DNA of 64,000 bases from NCBI GenBank assembly GCA_002007465.1, contig LNAC01000065.1:1350570-1414569 (forward strand), written 5' to 3'. Of this stretch, positions 1 through 11,460 are shown one piece after another. Both the position numbers and the translations under genes were made by a program. Positions within the stretch are counted from its first letter, which is position 1; each line of letters starts with the position of its first letter. The stretch is from Ailurus styani (taxonomy: Eukaryota > Chordata > Mammalia > Carnivora > Ailuridae). A model generated the notes under the pieces. The model was not told where the DNA came from, did no database searches, and worked only from the letters and a program-made list of their open reading frames with translations.

Positions 1-722
1 TGATGCAGCTCTTTACCCTTTGCCTTTTTCTTCCTCGATTTTGATCTGGTTTTGTGTGGTGTGGTCTTTTTCCTGCCCTTGAATCAACCTTGTCTCTCCT
101 CTTTGAAATCCCTCTGAATTAGATAAATACAGATTCCTGTGAGCTAAAAAGCCAACTGAAAATGTAAAGGGAGACAATTTATCAGACCTGTGTCTCTGTT
201 GTCTGGTATAAATACAGTCTTTACACTGGATAGTGCTACTAGGTTTTGGAAAATCTACTAAAAGAGAAAAAAAGAAGAAGAGCAACCAGTTTAGGTTATC
301 ATTTGTTTGAGACCATTACTGTTTGGGGATATTGTCAACCAAAGATCCTTTCAGAGGAGTTGGGATTCCTGTGGGGTTGAGGATGCTCAGTGTCTCCAAG
401 GCAGATGACTACAGTGTCTCCAATGAGCTAGATGACCCCTGAGGGCAGAGGACTGCTGAGTCACTAATTCTGACTCTGCATCTAGACCTAATAGCAAGTG
501 GTAACTAGGACAAACACTGAATGTGTGTGTCCCGCCGTGTGGTTAACTTGACATTGCAAATCTGTCTGGAAGCTTCAGGCTTCTCAAGGCTGGACACTTT
601 TATCTGTTGAGTCTCCCTGATTAAAAAAAATTATTTTTAATTAATGAATGGCAAAGAAGTTAAAGAAATTGCATAATATTTTAAGTCTTTATGTTTAACA
701 AGCTAATGCTTCTCATACGTAT
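1..722. other. unassigned non-coding sequence
   Basis: I recognise no gene or repeat family here. A 90-codon antisense open frame (13-285) has low-complexity Lys/Glu-rich composition and no recognisable domain, so I treat it as chance. Confidence 0.4.
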
Positions 723-736
723 AAAGACACAGAATG

Positions 737-928
737 AGGGCGCCTGGGTGGCTCAGTGGCTTAAAGCCTCTGTCTTCGGCTCAGGTCATGATCTCAGGGT
801 CCAAGGATCAAGGCCCGGATCAGGCTCCCTGCTCGGCGGGGAGCCTGCTTCCTCCTCTCTCTCTGCCTGCCTCTCTGCCTACTTGTGATCTCTATCTGTC
901 AAATAAATAAATAAAATCTTAAAAAAAA
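737..928 (+). mobile_element. CAN-SINE (tRNA-derived carnivore SINE)
   Basis: Full-length element with the GGGCGCCTGGGTGGCTCAG head, CT-rich middle, AATAAATAAATAAAATCTT and an A tail. It is bounded by a perfect 14-bp target-site duplication AAAGACACAGAATG at 723-736 and 929-942, which points to a recent insertion. Confidence 0.97.
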
Positions 929-1239
929 AAAGACACAGAATGCATACGTAACTTCAATGACAATTGAAGGCACTGACAGAGTCTGAAGGTAGTCATGAAT
1001 GATGCTGCTCGTGTGCCACCTCCACCCCAACCCCTAACCCCCACCCCCATGCAGGCCCTGGAGTTGTTAAACCCCCATGGAAGGTAGGTAGTTTGAGGGA
1101 AAAGTCAAAAAGAGAACAATACAACTGTTTATCCTTCAGCTTTTAAATAACAGCCATGTTATTTGGCCCAGGCCACAATAATACCTTTCAGCTGTTAAAA
1201 CCTGGCACAAAAACGTCAGACTTGCCTCTTTTGACCTTA

Positions 1240-1632
1240 AACAACAGAAATACGTTGTGTCACAGTCCTGGACCCTGGAAGTCAACATCAAGATGTTGGC
1301 AGGGCTGGTTCCTCCTGGAGGTTCGGAGGCACAGTCTGTTCCTTGCCTCCCTCCTAGCTTCTGCTGGTTTGCTGGCTTAAAGATGCACCACCCTGACCTT
1401 TGCCTTCGTGTTTCCCAGGCATTCTCTCTATGTGCATCTGTGTCCAATTTTGCCCTTTTTATAAGGACATCAGTCATACTGGATTAGGGGCCCAGTCTAG
1501 TCCAGTGTGACCTCATCCTAACTAATCACATGTGCCATGACCTTATTTCCAAATAAGGTCACATTAGGAGAAACTGGGAGTCAGGACTTTAACACAGGAA
1601 TTTTGGGAAGGAACACAACTCAACTCATAACA
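1240..1632 (-). mobile_element. MLT1-like LTR (ERVL-MaLR), antisense
   Basis: The order of blocks matches a reversed MLT1-type LTR: an ACAACAGAAAT block, a TGTTGGCAGGGCTGG block, TATAAGGACATCAGTCATAC, TGGATTAGG, CCAAATAAGGTCACATT and a final block ending in CAACTCATAACA. The identification rests on remembered consensus, so the subfamily is not assigned. Confidence 0.7.
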
Positions 1633-1639
1633 AGGGGGC

Positions 1640-2600
1640 TCAGAATGTAGTTTATAAACAGGATGCACACCTAGGAAAATAGCCACACAAGGCAGCATCT
1701 GCCAAGGGCCAAACATGGACCCTGGGTTCTGAGAAAGGCATTCTTCCCTGGGGATGGAACTGGGGCCGAGGCTCCGTGAATGAGCTTTAAATGGATGTGT
1801 GGAAAGAAAGGCCTTACAGGTGGAAGGATTTAAGAGGGGAGAGAGGGCTTAACAATGCAAGCCCATAAACCTACAAAGTTTAGCTGGAACCAGAGGATGT
1901 GGGAGGGTGGGCCTGGCAAAAAGAGTGGGTCACATTAAGGAAGACTTTGCAAGTCAGGCCAAGAGTGGGGAGTTAATCCAATAGACCATGGGAACCATTG
2001 AAGTCTTCTGTCTCCCGGGGATCCTGTGCCTGGAATCAGTAGGAAAAGCCTGTATCTAATACACATTTATTTTATAACTTATTGTCAGAGCAGACCATTT
2101 TCATGCTTTCCAGAATTCACAAAGCAGGTAAAACAAACAAACAAAAAACCCCAGCTTCCCACACTAGATAATTACTTTCACAGTCATAAGGTGTTTGGTT
2201 GGGGGTGAGTTCGGTCTTTGGTAGAAGAGTTCTACTTGTTTCAAAATACAGAGTCAGATTGAGCTGAGTTTATATCAATCTCTTGAGGGTGGAGTCCAGA
2301 TGGTTTCCATTTGGTCCCAATTGGAAACAGCTAAACTATTTTTATGCTGGTCCCTTTGTGGACAGGAGGCTTTGGCCTGATGCTTGGAAAGTTCAATCAT
2401 AATACTGTATGAGTCAAAACCCCCATTCAGAAGCCTGACACCCTTTATTATTCTTCCTTAAATGTATAATTACAAGAACCCGACAATTTTACATTTAGTA
2501 GCCCGTTGTAAGTGGATAGAAGAGGAAAAGTGTTCCATCTTTGTGCCTGCAGAATTTAGACTTCTGTTTGTCCAAGCCAGTCCTGCCTCCACACAGCACC
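1640..2600. other. non-coding sequence, possibly ancient repeat
   Basis: Part of 1780-2010 (GGAAGGATTTAAGAGGGG, then ACCATGGGAACCATTGAAG) has the feel of an old mammalian interspersed repeat, but I cannot name the family. I recognise nothing coding. Confidence 0.3.
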
Positions 2601-2611
2601 GAACATGAAGA

Positions 2612-2815
2612 TTCATGAGACGAGTTGTTCTCAGACATGAGCAGCCGCAGAAGCACCCAGAAGGCTTATTACAATGCAGATTGCTGGGCCCTGCCACACA
2701 GACTGCTGGATCTGTAGGCGGAGGCAAGACTGGAAAGTTTGCATTTCTACCAACTTCCCTACTGATGCAGATGCTATTAGCCCAGAGCCCACACTTTGAG
2801 AACCACTGCTTTAGA
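2612..2815. mobile_element. MER5-like hAT-Charlie DNA transposon remnant
   Basis: About 200 bp beginning near GTTGTTCTCAGACATG and ending TTTGAGAACCACTGCTTTAG, with TTGCTGGGCCCTGCCACACAGACT inside at 2680-2705. These are hallmarks of non-autonomous MER5-type elements whose ends read GTTCTCAAA. It is old and diverged. Confidence 0.6.
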
Positions 2816-2819
2816 ACGG

Positions 2820-3872
2820 AAAGAAAATCAGATTACCTACTCTTGTCTGATTTTGCTCAGTGAAGAAAATCAGAGGGCAGAGTGAGGCTCCCAGATGCCT
2901 CTTCTCTGCCAGGGAGACTACAGAACACAGGGGCCCAGGCCCCTCTCTGCCTCCAGCTTCTCTGTCTCATCCAGATCCAGTCTGGCCCATGTCTGAGCCC
3001 CATGGCTCTGTACCAGGGTCTGTAGGAATTGGGGACCCCGGGCCTGGCGGGTGATTAACACTCAAGAGAGTGATGTCTAGCCTGGCCTATGCCCATTCAC
3101 AAGCCTGTTAGGTCCATAAAGAGCCAGAAGATGGCTTAACACTGGAGGTCACTGAGAGGTCATCAGGGATAGTCGTCCGCAGATAAGATAGCTTCCTTGG
3201 GCCCCACAGAGCCAGTCCTGCCATGTCACCTCAAGGCCCCAAAAGTTCCCGAAAGACTCAGCAAGGACTCAGGCATGTCCCGTCACCCGGGCCTACTCTG
3301 TTTCCTAGCCCAAACTCCACACCTCTTCCTAGGATTGTCTTAATTATCAAGTATTTAGGACTGGGAGGGCCAGTATGTGGCTTAGATATACACTGGGAAC
3401 AAAATCCAACCATAAAATGGTCAGTCCACAAGCTTGGACTCAATCAGAACTTTGCCTGATCCAATGCCTCCCAAGTGCCAAATTCACTTCCCCAAGTAAG
3501 GCATTAATTGTTTATAACATAGCCTTGGTCCATAGGAATACTGTGGCATTAAGGAATGCAAGGGTCGAGTTCAAAAGACAAGATGTAATCTTCAAAACAG
3601 CTTTATTAGTTCCAAATCAGGAAGTTGCCGATTATAATCCTGAGATTATTTTACTGGGGGATTTTATCCTGGAGTGATAGCCAAACAGTGGAAACCTTTG
3701 TGGACATGTTCCAAGGTCCAAAGTGTGAATCATCCAATGCTAATTACACTTTGCTTCCTTAAGTCCTGCAATCAAGCTAACAGAGTTTCTGTTCTGGTTT
3801 ATAAATGTCTGGTAATTACACAGGAAATCACACATGTTCCTTGTTGTTGGAAAGAAGCTATTTTGAACAAGT
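2820..3872. other. unassigned non-coding sequence
   Basis: No gene or confident repeat was recognised. Overlapping short frames on both strands (3223-3677) have no domain-like composition. Confidence 0.35.
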
Positions 3873-4061
3873 GTTTTTATTTTTGAATATTTATTTGAGA
3901 GAGAGCACGTGTGTGCGCGCATGAGCAGTGGGGAGGGGCAGAACGGGAGGGAGAAGCAGACTCCCTGCTGGGCAGAGAGCCTGAGGACTCCATCCTAGGA
4001 CCCTGGGATCATGACCTGAGCCGAAGCAGACATTTAACCGGCTGAGCCCCCCCAGGCGCCC
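3873..4061 (-). mobile_element. CAN-SINE, antisense, older copy
   Basis: Reverse-complement head at the right end (CCCCCCAGGCGCC) with GATCATGACCTGAGCCGAAG and CAGACTCCCTGCTGGGCAGAG. Divergence from the common subtype and an eroded A tail suggest an older insertion. Confidence 0.92.
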
Positions 4062-5352
4062 TGAAAAAGATTTTTCAAAAATCAACCTTATTAAGAAGAA
4101 GGTCCTACCAGGAGCTGGCATCCATAGTTGAACATCTGAGTAGTCCTTTAGTGAAATAAGCTGATGTCTAACGAGCCTTGTGATGCCCACCTGTTCTGGT
4201 GGTTCCCAGGAGAAGCCCGAAAGTGAGGAAGAGAGAGGAAGAACCTTCTCCCCAGGGCAACCCCTGGTTCCATGAAAAATTACACTTGACCTTTGAGTGC
4301 TGGCTCACATGGGAAATAGAGCTCTCTCTGGAAGGACTGAGAAGAGGTTCATCAGCTGAGAAAGAGGGGGCATTCTAGGGAAAGGAGATCACATGAGCAA
4401 AGGCTCGGGGGCTGCAAATGCCCAGAGTGTTCAGGTGTGGGGGGAGTTTGATATTCACTGCAGAGTGGTCGCTGGGAGAGTGGCAGAGGTGTACCTGAAA
4501 AGGCCAGGGACCCACACGGCCCAAAGCCGAGAATGCTGTTGAGTTAGGCTTTCACCTGTGCGCAAAGTGGGAGCCACGATTCCTCTTAAGCAAGACAGTG
4601 ACGTAATGAGAATGCGATTTTTGCAGAGAACCTTGGACAGCACTGCAGAATATGTCTTAGCGAGAGGGACATCTGCATGATGCGAGCCCAGTCTGGAGGC
4701 GACTACAGTAGCACAGACAAGAGGAGCTAAAAAGCCCAACACAGAGAGCAGTGAGAGAAAGATAGTCCAGCTGTATTTAGGAGGGAAATTTGACAGGTCT
4801 GATAGCCAGTTCAATGACGGTGGTAAGAAAGATTCTAAGGTTAGGGACAATTGGCAGGTCTTGGCAATGAACCAGAGAGAAAATGGGGAGAAACACAAGG
4901 TTGGGCGAGTCCACGTGGCTCTGCGGAGTGGCTTCCAGGGGAGGTGTGCAGTTGTCGGAAATATGTATCCGGTCCTCGGGAGGCAGTGGCGGAAGGGGCG
5001 CTACCTTACACCAGCAGGTCCTTCCCCAGCGTGCTCTCATTCCAGTGTTTCAGTGACTTACCATATCCAGAAATGGAGCTGAGGATAGGCAATGATGTTG
5101 ATTGTGTACTAAGTTCCTCCACAACCGTTATTTCCCCACGCTTCCCAGTGGATCTTCGCAGTGGGTCTCGGAAAGGAGTATCATGATCTCTATTATAGTA
5201 GCACTGCGGAAATTTGGGTTCAGAGAAGCTAAGTGACTTTCTTTTTTTAGAGAGAGGTTTTACACCCAGAGATTCTGCTCTCTCTACACCATCTTGCCTT
5301 CCAGGCATTGCTAGGCCACCACTAAGTTCTCGGGGACAGAGGGGGGTAAATG
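4062..5352. other. non-coding sequence with ancient repeat traces
   Basis: The stretch 4320-4860 (ATGAGCAAAGGCTCGGGGGC, CTGATAGCCAGTTCAATGACG) resembles an old mammalian-wide repeat I cannot name. About 5080-5240 resembles a decayed MIR in reverse orientation (GGGTTCAGAGAAGCTAAGTGAC). Open frames on both strands, up to 147 codons, overlap one another and lack recognisable protein character. Confidence 0.3.
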
Positions 5353-5369
5353 AAAGTAGTCATTGTCAG

Positions 5370-5555
5370 GGGTGCCTGGGTGGCTCAGTCAGTTACGCGT
5401 CGGCCTCTTGGTTTCAGCTCAGGTCCTGATCTCAGGGTTGTGAAGTAGAGCCCCACACTGGGCCCGGGCGGGCTCTGCTGGGTGTGGAGCCCACTTAAGC
5501 TTCTCTCTGCCCCTCCCTCCCCATGTCTCTCTCCCTTTCTCTTAAAAGAAAAAAA
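5370..5555 (+). mobile_element. CAN-SINE
   Basis: Head GGTGCCTGGGTGGCTCAGTC and a CT-rich tail ending in CTTAAAAG plus A-run. A perfect 17-bp duplication AAAGTAGTCATTGTCAG flanks it at 5353-5369 and 5556-5572. Confidence 0.96.
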
Positions 5556-5572
5556 AAAGTAGTCATTGTCAG

Positions 5573-6586
5573 TGAGCTTGTTTTTGTTTTAAAGAAATGT
5601 GAAGATTAAGTAAAAATAGGTTGGGGTGAATACAGCTGGGGTGAATCAAGTGTTACAGGGGCCAAACATGGACTCACCCTTACTCTGAGGAATTTGTTTT
5701 CCATTCAGAGAAAAGAATTTGGTTCTGTTTGAATTTTGGATGAAGGTCCAAAGCAGGAAATCCCTGTACTAAGTAGCATCAGTCTTCCTACCGTCTGGCA
5801 GGCACTGTGACACACTGAATTCTGCAGAATGGTTGGACTTGCACTTTCCAAGCTGTTTACTTTTCATGGACAAAGATGACATTGTGACCTTACCACTGGT
5901 TGGAGGGAGATTTGTGTGGTTTCTCCCCATGGGGATGCAAGTGGTACCAGGTCATTCACAGACCCAGAAGCGCCCTTCCTCTCCAATGGCACACATTTGT
6001 GCCGTGCTGGCTAAGTTGGTGGGGTGGCAGGGTAGACTGGCAACAAGCGCTTCTTTCCTTGCAAAGCTCGACAACTGCCCAGAAATTTGGCCTTTGGCCT
6101 TGGCCCCATTGGCCTCATGTTTCATCACCCTTGCTTTCTGGCAAAAAGAAACAAGTGCCATGCGCGATCAGTATCCACATCATTAAAAATTCTGAGCAGT
6201 AACTTTTCAGAGGCATTTATATTTGTAAAGAGATTTTACAAATAGAAAAGGTATTCAATTCATGTTCACGAATGGTTTCAAGGCATAATTAGGTACACTC
6301 TACATGGAAAAACAATGAACAGCAAGATAAAAGTTTCCACAAAATTCTACACACGATTACTCACGGATCCATTCGTTTGTTCAACAGTTATTAACCGCAA
6401 TGTGCCAGATACTGTTCTACTCTGTTAGCACTGTCAAATTATTCATAACGGCTGTCATTTGCCATCATTCTAATGTCCTGGATGGAAGAACAAATACACT
6501 CGGACAAGTTAGGTTTATTTCCAGTGAAACTGAATGATGGGCTAGTTTTCATCCCTCCTACTGTGTTTTGAAGGAAATAAGTCCAT
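5573..6586. other. unassigned non-coding sequence
   Basis: No gene or named repeat was recognised. The frame at 5833-6186 is 117 codons, but two other frames overlap it and it has no domain signature. Confidence 0.35.
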
Positions 6587-6778
6587 GGGGCACCTGGGTG
6601 GCTCAGTCGTTGAGCATCTCCTTTCGGCTCAGGTCACGATCCCAGGGTCTTGGGATCAAGTCCCACATCGGGGTCCCTGCTCAGTGGGAAGCCTGCTTCT
6701 TCCTCTCCCACTCCCCCTGCTTGTGTTCTGTCTCTCTCTGTGTGTCAAATAAATAAATAAATATTAAAAAAGAAAGAA
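6587..6778 (+). mobile_element. CAN-SINE
   Basis: Head GGGGCACCTGGGTGGCTCAG, then GGCTCAGGTCACGATCCCAG and AATAAATAAATAAATATT plus an A-rich tail. A clear target duplication was not resolved. Confidence 0.93.
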
Positions 6779-7054
6779 AAGAAATCCTGTCTATTTTATT
6801 CAGCAATCCAGTAGATTAGATTTATAACCAAAGGACACCAACTGAATCTTGTTTTAAAGCATACTTTTTTTTTTAAACTGGCAAACTGGAATGGCCCAAA
6901 GTCTAGATTTATCGCCTTTCCCAAAAAGTCAGTTCTCTTCCATGACTTGAAAACTCATACTTGGTTACTATTGACTTCTGTCTTCTTTGCTGTTCCTACA
7001 CACTAGTTAGCCTTCACTTCATGTCAGCCTCAGAAGGACAGGCAGTTTTGTTTC

Positions 7055-7142
7055 TTTTGTTCCTGTTGGGTTCCCAGCACCTAGGACAGTGCCTGGCATA
7101 TAGTAGAGCTCAGACAGACTTATTGAATGCTGAATGAATTCA
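7055..7142 (+). mobile_element. L2/MIR 3'-end fragment
   Basis: Contains CACCTAGGACAGTGCCTGGCATATAGTAG (7078-7106) followed by TTGAATGCTGAATGAAT, the classic shared 3' end of L2 and MIR elements. Confidence 0.6.
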
Positions 7143-8115
7143 AGTACAAAAGAGTCCTGTCTTCCCCTTGGGATTAGGTTCTCAAGTCAGCCTATTAGGC
7201 AAGGTTAGCATATAGCTCAGTGATTCATTACAACCTCTTAAACTGCCCACACAATAAACATTTAGGGATATGATTTCAAAGTCCCAGGCAGTTTCTTGCC
7301 AGCTTTGGAACAGATCATTGTTTGTCAGTTAAGTCCCAGATGAAGTAGTCAGCTAGTGTTTAGTGCAATATAATGCATACAAAGCATATAACTCTGAATA
7401 CTCGGAGGCCTTTGGGAAGCCATCTGGCTTTGGGACCAGATTCAAATCTCTCATCTCACACCTACTGAGTGGATGAGCTGGCCATTACGTCCACAGCTCT
7501 TTCTCCTTCTCCATCCCCTTCCTGTCTTTTTCTTTGCCAAACTCCTAAACTCGAACTGGTATAAATTAAATGTGTACATATGCCATGCCACAGCACTGAC
7601 ACTGAACTTTATGAAAGCTGAATAGACCAATGAGGGTGAATCAGACTCCAGGACCACTGACCTCAGTCGGGAAGTCTACAAAGGCAAAATGGTTCTTTCT
7701 CCTTCAAATTTGCTCTTCCAGAGCTCAAAAAATGTGGCAACTTTTCAGGCTCTTTTAAAGAGCGGAATCCTTGGACAAAGACTATCACTTCCCTGGGATC
7801 AGTAGACAACTCATTTATCCTCTACCGGTAAATTTCTAAAGACATTGGTTTTCCTCTTCAGCCAAAGTAAAGGTAACAATCTAAATCTTAAGTGAGATTT
7901 CCTTTCATAGAGAGCAATTTGGGGCTTGCTATTGTAAAGAATAAAGTATTTTTTTTAAAGGACTCCTTAAATTGTATGTACTTCCTTCACTATACTGCAA
8001 TGCGTACACTCACACAAGTTAAGGAAGTAGAATCTTAAAAAATAAAATTAACTTAGTTGGTGGTAAATGGGGGAGCTATTGTCTAAAAATAATAAAAACT
8101 ATTATTTTCTTATAG
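7143..8115. other. non-coding sequence upstream of the LRR exon
   Basis: No repeat or earlier coding exon recognised. It would be intron or 5' flank of the LRR gene. An upstream exon would have to end after codon position 1 to match the acceptor at 8115/8116; I did not find one. Confidence 0.35.
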
Positions 8116-8251
8116 GAATCAAGAAAAAAATTAAAGATTTGACTGAAGCTGGTCCTTGGTTAGTGAAATTGTATCTGGCAGATAATGGCATAGATGGAAA
8201 AGGAAAAGAAGGAGAAAATGACTTCTTGGAATTCATTCAAATTTTAACATG
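8116..8251 (+). CDS. leucine-rich-repeat exon A, unassigned gene
   Basis: This 136-bp exon is bounded by a good acceptor (ATTATTTTCTTATAG) and a consensus donor (ACATG|GTGAGT). It starts at codon position 2 and ends after position 2. Its product includes LVKLYLADNGID, a fit to the LxxLxLxxNxI core of a leucine-rich repeat, followed by a Lys/Gly/Glu-rich loop and the hydrophobic run FLEFIQIL. The last two bases (TG) join the first base of exon B to give a Cys codon and keep the frame open. The pattern resembles ribonuclease-inhibitor/NLR-like LRR proteins, but I cannot name the gene. No start codon or upstream exon was located; an ATG at 8067 in the same frame lies in the presumed intron and is probably irrelevant. 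RNF7 lies about 21 kb downstream on the same strand. The locus could also be a decaying unitary pseudogene. Confidence 0.68.
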
Positions 8252-9049
8252 GTGAGTAGAAAAGAGGTTTTATTTGTTCACCTTCTGAAACTAGGTGCTT
8301 GTGTTGAATCATAGGGAAATGACTTTATTGCAGTTTAACAACAGTGCTAAGTGAGGTTTTTAGCTCTGACAGGGAAGCAGTGACTGTGGTCTTGGTATGT
8401 GACTTTAAGGGAAGGCCTGAAATCATAAAAATGGCATGGCAGACAGTTGTACATGAGCCCACAAAGGGGCCCCAAAGACCTCACTAGAAGCCCCATTTAA
8501 TGAAGTTGGCAACTGAGGAAAGGCAGGAGTTACAACCTCCAGATTTTTCTTCTCTGAAGTCATCTACGTGACCTAAGGAAGAAAGGCAGTCTACTCAAGA
8601 GCGAACACTGTTTTGTTTTTGATCACAAAGATGTCTCAACCTACTGAGGCAGAAGAACAGAGCTTTTCTCAAAAGCTGCTGGAAAAGAGTATTTCCTTGC
8701 CATATTTATGTTGCAACCTTCGACATTTCTTTGTCCAGCTCTTCTGAATCCCATACGCAGTGGGCCAATCCACAAGTGAGCATTTGCAGCACTGTAGGGA
8801 AGCTTGCTCTGTAGAGGGCTCCAGGTTTTACCATCTTAGACAACAGGACTTATGACACCTTAGGGCAATCAAAACAGAACATAGCTAAGATTTGAGAGTT
8901 GAGAGCTTGACTGATGGTTATTTATTATTTTAGAAGAAAAAGATTCTTTTTCTAATATAGTTTATTTAGGAAAGTTGGGAATTTCCAACTTGGATAACTT
9001 GGCTGCTATTATGATAGTTCTATTAATAAACTTCATTTTATTACCCTTT
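8252..9049. other. intron between LRR exons (5' part)
   Basis: The inferred 4.9-kb intron runs from 8252 to 13154. This part has no recognised repeat or coding signal. Confidence 0.4.
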
Positions 9050-9070
9050 TAATATATTGCTAGATTTAAT

Positions 9071-9167
9071 ACATTGTTGATACATTATCCTTTTAGTATA
9101 TTGCTAACATTTTGCTAAGGGTTTTCACATCTGTGTTCATCAGGGATATTGGTCCCTACTGTTCTTT
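9071..9167. repeat. 97-bp exact direct repeat, left copy
   Basis: Identical by eye to 9380-9476. The two copies bracket a SINE and each is separated from it by a single N. At 97 bp it is far longer than a SINE target-site duplication, so an uncollapsed assembly overlap is the likely cause. Confidence 0.9.
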
Positions 9168-9168
9168 N

Positions 9169-9378
9169 TTTATTTATTTTTTTTTTTTTTAAGATTTTTT
9201 TTTTTTTATATGATACAGAGAGAGAGATTACAAGTAGGCAGAGAGGCAGGCAGAGAGAGAGGAGGAAGCAGGCTCCCTGCGGAGCAGAGAGCCCGATGTG
9301 GGCCTCGATCCCAGGACCCTGAGATCATGACCTGAGCCGAAAGCAGGGGCTTTAACCCACTGAGCCACCCAGGCGCCC
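9169..9378 (-). mobile_element. CAN-SINE, antisense, young, flanked by Ns
   Basis: Reads poly-T, AAGATTTTT, GAGAGAGATTACAAGTAGGC, GATCATGACCTGAGCCGAAA, GCCACCCAGGCGCCC. It is close to the common young subtype. Ns at 9168 and 9379 and 97-bp flanking repeats suggest the insertion was patched into the assembly, as for a heterozygous insertion. Confidence 0.95.
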
Positions 9379-9379
9379 N

Positions 9380-9476
9380 ACATTGTTGATACATTATCCT
9401 TTTAGTATATTGCTAACATTTTGCTAAGGGTTTTCACATCTGTGTTCATCAGGGATATTGGTCCCTACTGTTCTTT
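9380..9476. repeat. 97-bp exact direct repeat, right copy
   Basis: Second copy of 9071-9167. After it the antisense L1 continues without a break, so only one of the two copies belongs to the ancestral sequence. Confidence 0.9.
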
Positions 9477-10191
9477 TCTTGTGTTGTTTCTCTCTGGTAT
9501 TGGGATCAAGGTGATTTTCGCCTTACAGAATGAGTTAGGAAGTGTTCCCTCATTTTCTATTTTATGAAAGAACTTGTGTAGCATTGGCATTATTTTATCT
9601 TTAAATATTTGGTAGAATTCACTGCAAAGACATCTGGACCTGGAGTTTTATTTATGGGAAGATTTTTTAACTACGAATTCAAATTCTTTAATAGATAGGC
9701 TATTCTGGTTATTTTGGGAGGGGGTGTTAAACTCTGGTAGTTTATATCTTTCAAGCAATTTGTTCATTTTGGCTAAGTTTTCAAATTTATTTTCTTAAAG
9801 TTATTCATAATATTTCCTTCTCATCCTTTTCCTATCTAGAGGATCTGTAGTGATGTCTCCTCTTTTGTACTTAATATTAATAATTTGTTTTCTCTCTTTT
9901 TTCCCCAATCAATATGATTAGAATTTTATCAATTTTATTGACCTTCTCAAAAAACTTGCTTTTGGTTACCTCTAATGTTTTAATTTTTTTCTATTTCATT
10001 GATTTATGTTCTTATTTCTATTATTTCTTTTATTCTGTTTACCTTGGGTTTAATATGCTCTTCTCTTTCTAGTTCATTAAGGTAGAAGCTTAAGTTACTG
10101 ATTATAAACTTTTTGTTTTTCTAATGTAAATGGTTATAGTAACACTGAGCATTTTTTCATTGCATCTGGCAAATTTTGATATGTCATATAT

Positions 10192-10377
10192 TTTTTTAAA
10201 GATTTTATTTATTTATTTGTCAGAGAGAGAAAGCACAAGCAGGGGGAGCAGCAGGCAGAGGGAGAAGCAGGCTCCCTGCTGAGCAAGGAGCTGGATGTGG
10301 GGCTCAATCCCAGGACCCTGGGATCATGACCTGAGCTGAAGGCAGCTACTTAACCCACTGAGTCTCCCAGGTGTCCC
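10192..10377 (-). mobile_element. CAN-SINE, antisense, within L1
   Basis: TTTTTTTAAAGATTTTATTT start, CAGGCTCCCTGCTGAGCAAG, GATCATGACCTGAGCTGAAG and reversed head CCCAGGTGTCCC at the right end. Confidence 0.94.
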
Positions 10378-10800
10378 ACGATTTGTTGTATTTTTATTGT
10401 CATTCAATTCAAATTATATTCTAATTTCCCTTTTGATTTCTTTGACCTATGGGTTATTTAGAAGAATGCTATTTAGTTTTCACATATTTGTCAATTTTTC
10501 AAGTATTTTTCTCTGGTTGATTTCTAATGAAATTATGCTATGATTGGAGAACATACTTGTTTTATGGCCCAAATTATGATCTATCTTGCTAAATGTTCCA
10601 TGTGTACTTGAAAAGAATGTGTATTCTGCTATTTTTGGATGGAATGTTAAGAAATGTCAGTTAGGTCCAGTTGGTTGGCAGCATTGTTATGATTTTCTAT
10701 ATCTTTACAAATTTTCTGTTTACTTGTTCTATCAGTTATTGAAAAAGGGATAGTTGTGATTTTATCTCATTATAGTTTTATCAGTTTTGCTTCATGTATT

Positions 10801-10994
10801 TTTTAAAAGATTTATTTATTTTTTAGACAGAGATCAAGAGAGCAGGGGGAGAGGCAGAGGGATAGAGAGAATCTCAAGCAGACTCCCTGCTGAGTGCGGA
10901 GTGCAATGTGGGGTTCGATCCCAGGACCCCTAGATCATGACCTGAACCAAAATCAAGATCAGATGCTCAACCAACTGAGCCACCTGGGTGTCCC
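10801..10994 (-). mobile_element. CAN-SINE, antisense, within L1
   Basis: Bounded by near-identical TTGCTTCATGTATT (10787-10800) and TTGCTTCATATATA (10995-11008). Internal GATCATGACCTGAACCAAAA and right-end CCACCTGGGTGTCCC identify it. Confidence 0.94.
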
Positions 10995-11037
10995 TTGCTT
11001 CATATATATATATGTGTATTTTTTAAAGCAGTTTAGG

Positions 11038-11211
11038 GTTTTTTTTTTTTTTAAGATTTTTATTTATTCGACAGAGAGAGAGTGTGTGTGCACACAGAGG
11101 GAGAGGGAAAAGCTGAGGAGGGGGCCCAACATGGGGCTCGATCTCAGGACCCCAGGACCATGACCTGAACCAAAGGCAGATGCTTAACCGACTGAGCCAC
11201 CCAGGCACCCC
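11038..11211 (-). mobile_element. CAN-SINE, antisense, adjacent second insertion
   Basis: Poly-T, AAGATTTTTATTTATTCGAC, ACCATGACCTGAACCAAAGG, CCACCCAGGCACCCC. It is followed by another copy of TGCTTCATATATTTTT, so the same stretch of L1 appears three times around two SINEs. Confidence 0.93.
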
Positions 11212-11460
11212 TGCTTCATATATTTTTAAGATCTGTTGTTAGGTACAAAACATTTAAGATTAAGTCACTGAAGAACTGACTACCCTATTATCATTATGAA
11301 ATCCCCAGTAATATTTTCCTCTTATCTCTGGTAGTATTCCCTTCTCTGAAATATACTTTGATGAATATTAATATAGCTAATTCAGCTTTCTTTGGATTAA
11401 TATTAGCATGGTATATCTGTTTCCGTTCTTTCACTTTCAACCTATATATATTTTTATAGT

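Larger units (their letters stand above)
9050..11460 (-). mobile_element. L1 LINE fragment, antisense, interrupted by SINEs
   Basis: The + strand reads as reversed L1 ORF2: ACATCTGTGTTCATCAGGGATATTGG, GCATTGGCATTATTTTATC, CATCTGGACCTGGAG and, further right, TTTTATGGCCCAAATTATG, which matches the reversed reverse-transcriptase and upstream portions in the expected order. Reading frames are heavily broken, so the element is inactive. Four SINEs sit inside it. Confidence 0.88.

Noticed and set aside
691..888. Recurring protein-like frames such as [17 protein letters not shown] and [15 protein letters not shown]
   Set aside because: They recur across the window because they are translations of the CAN-SINE head, not a protein family.
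4455..4898. 147-codon antisense open frame
   Set aside because: It overlaps several other frames on both strands in what looks like old repeat sequence, and no domain or splice structure supports it.
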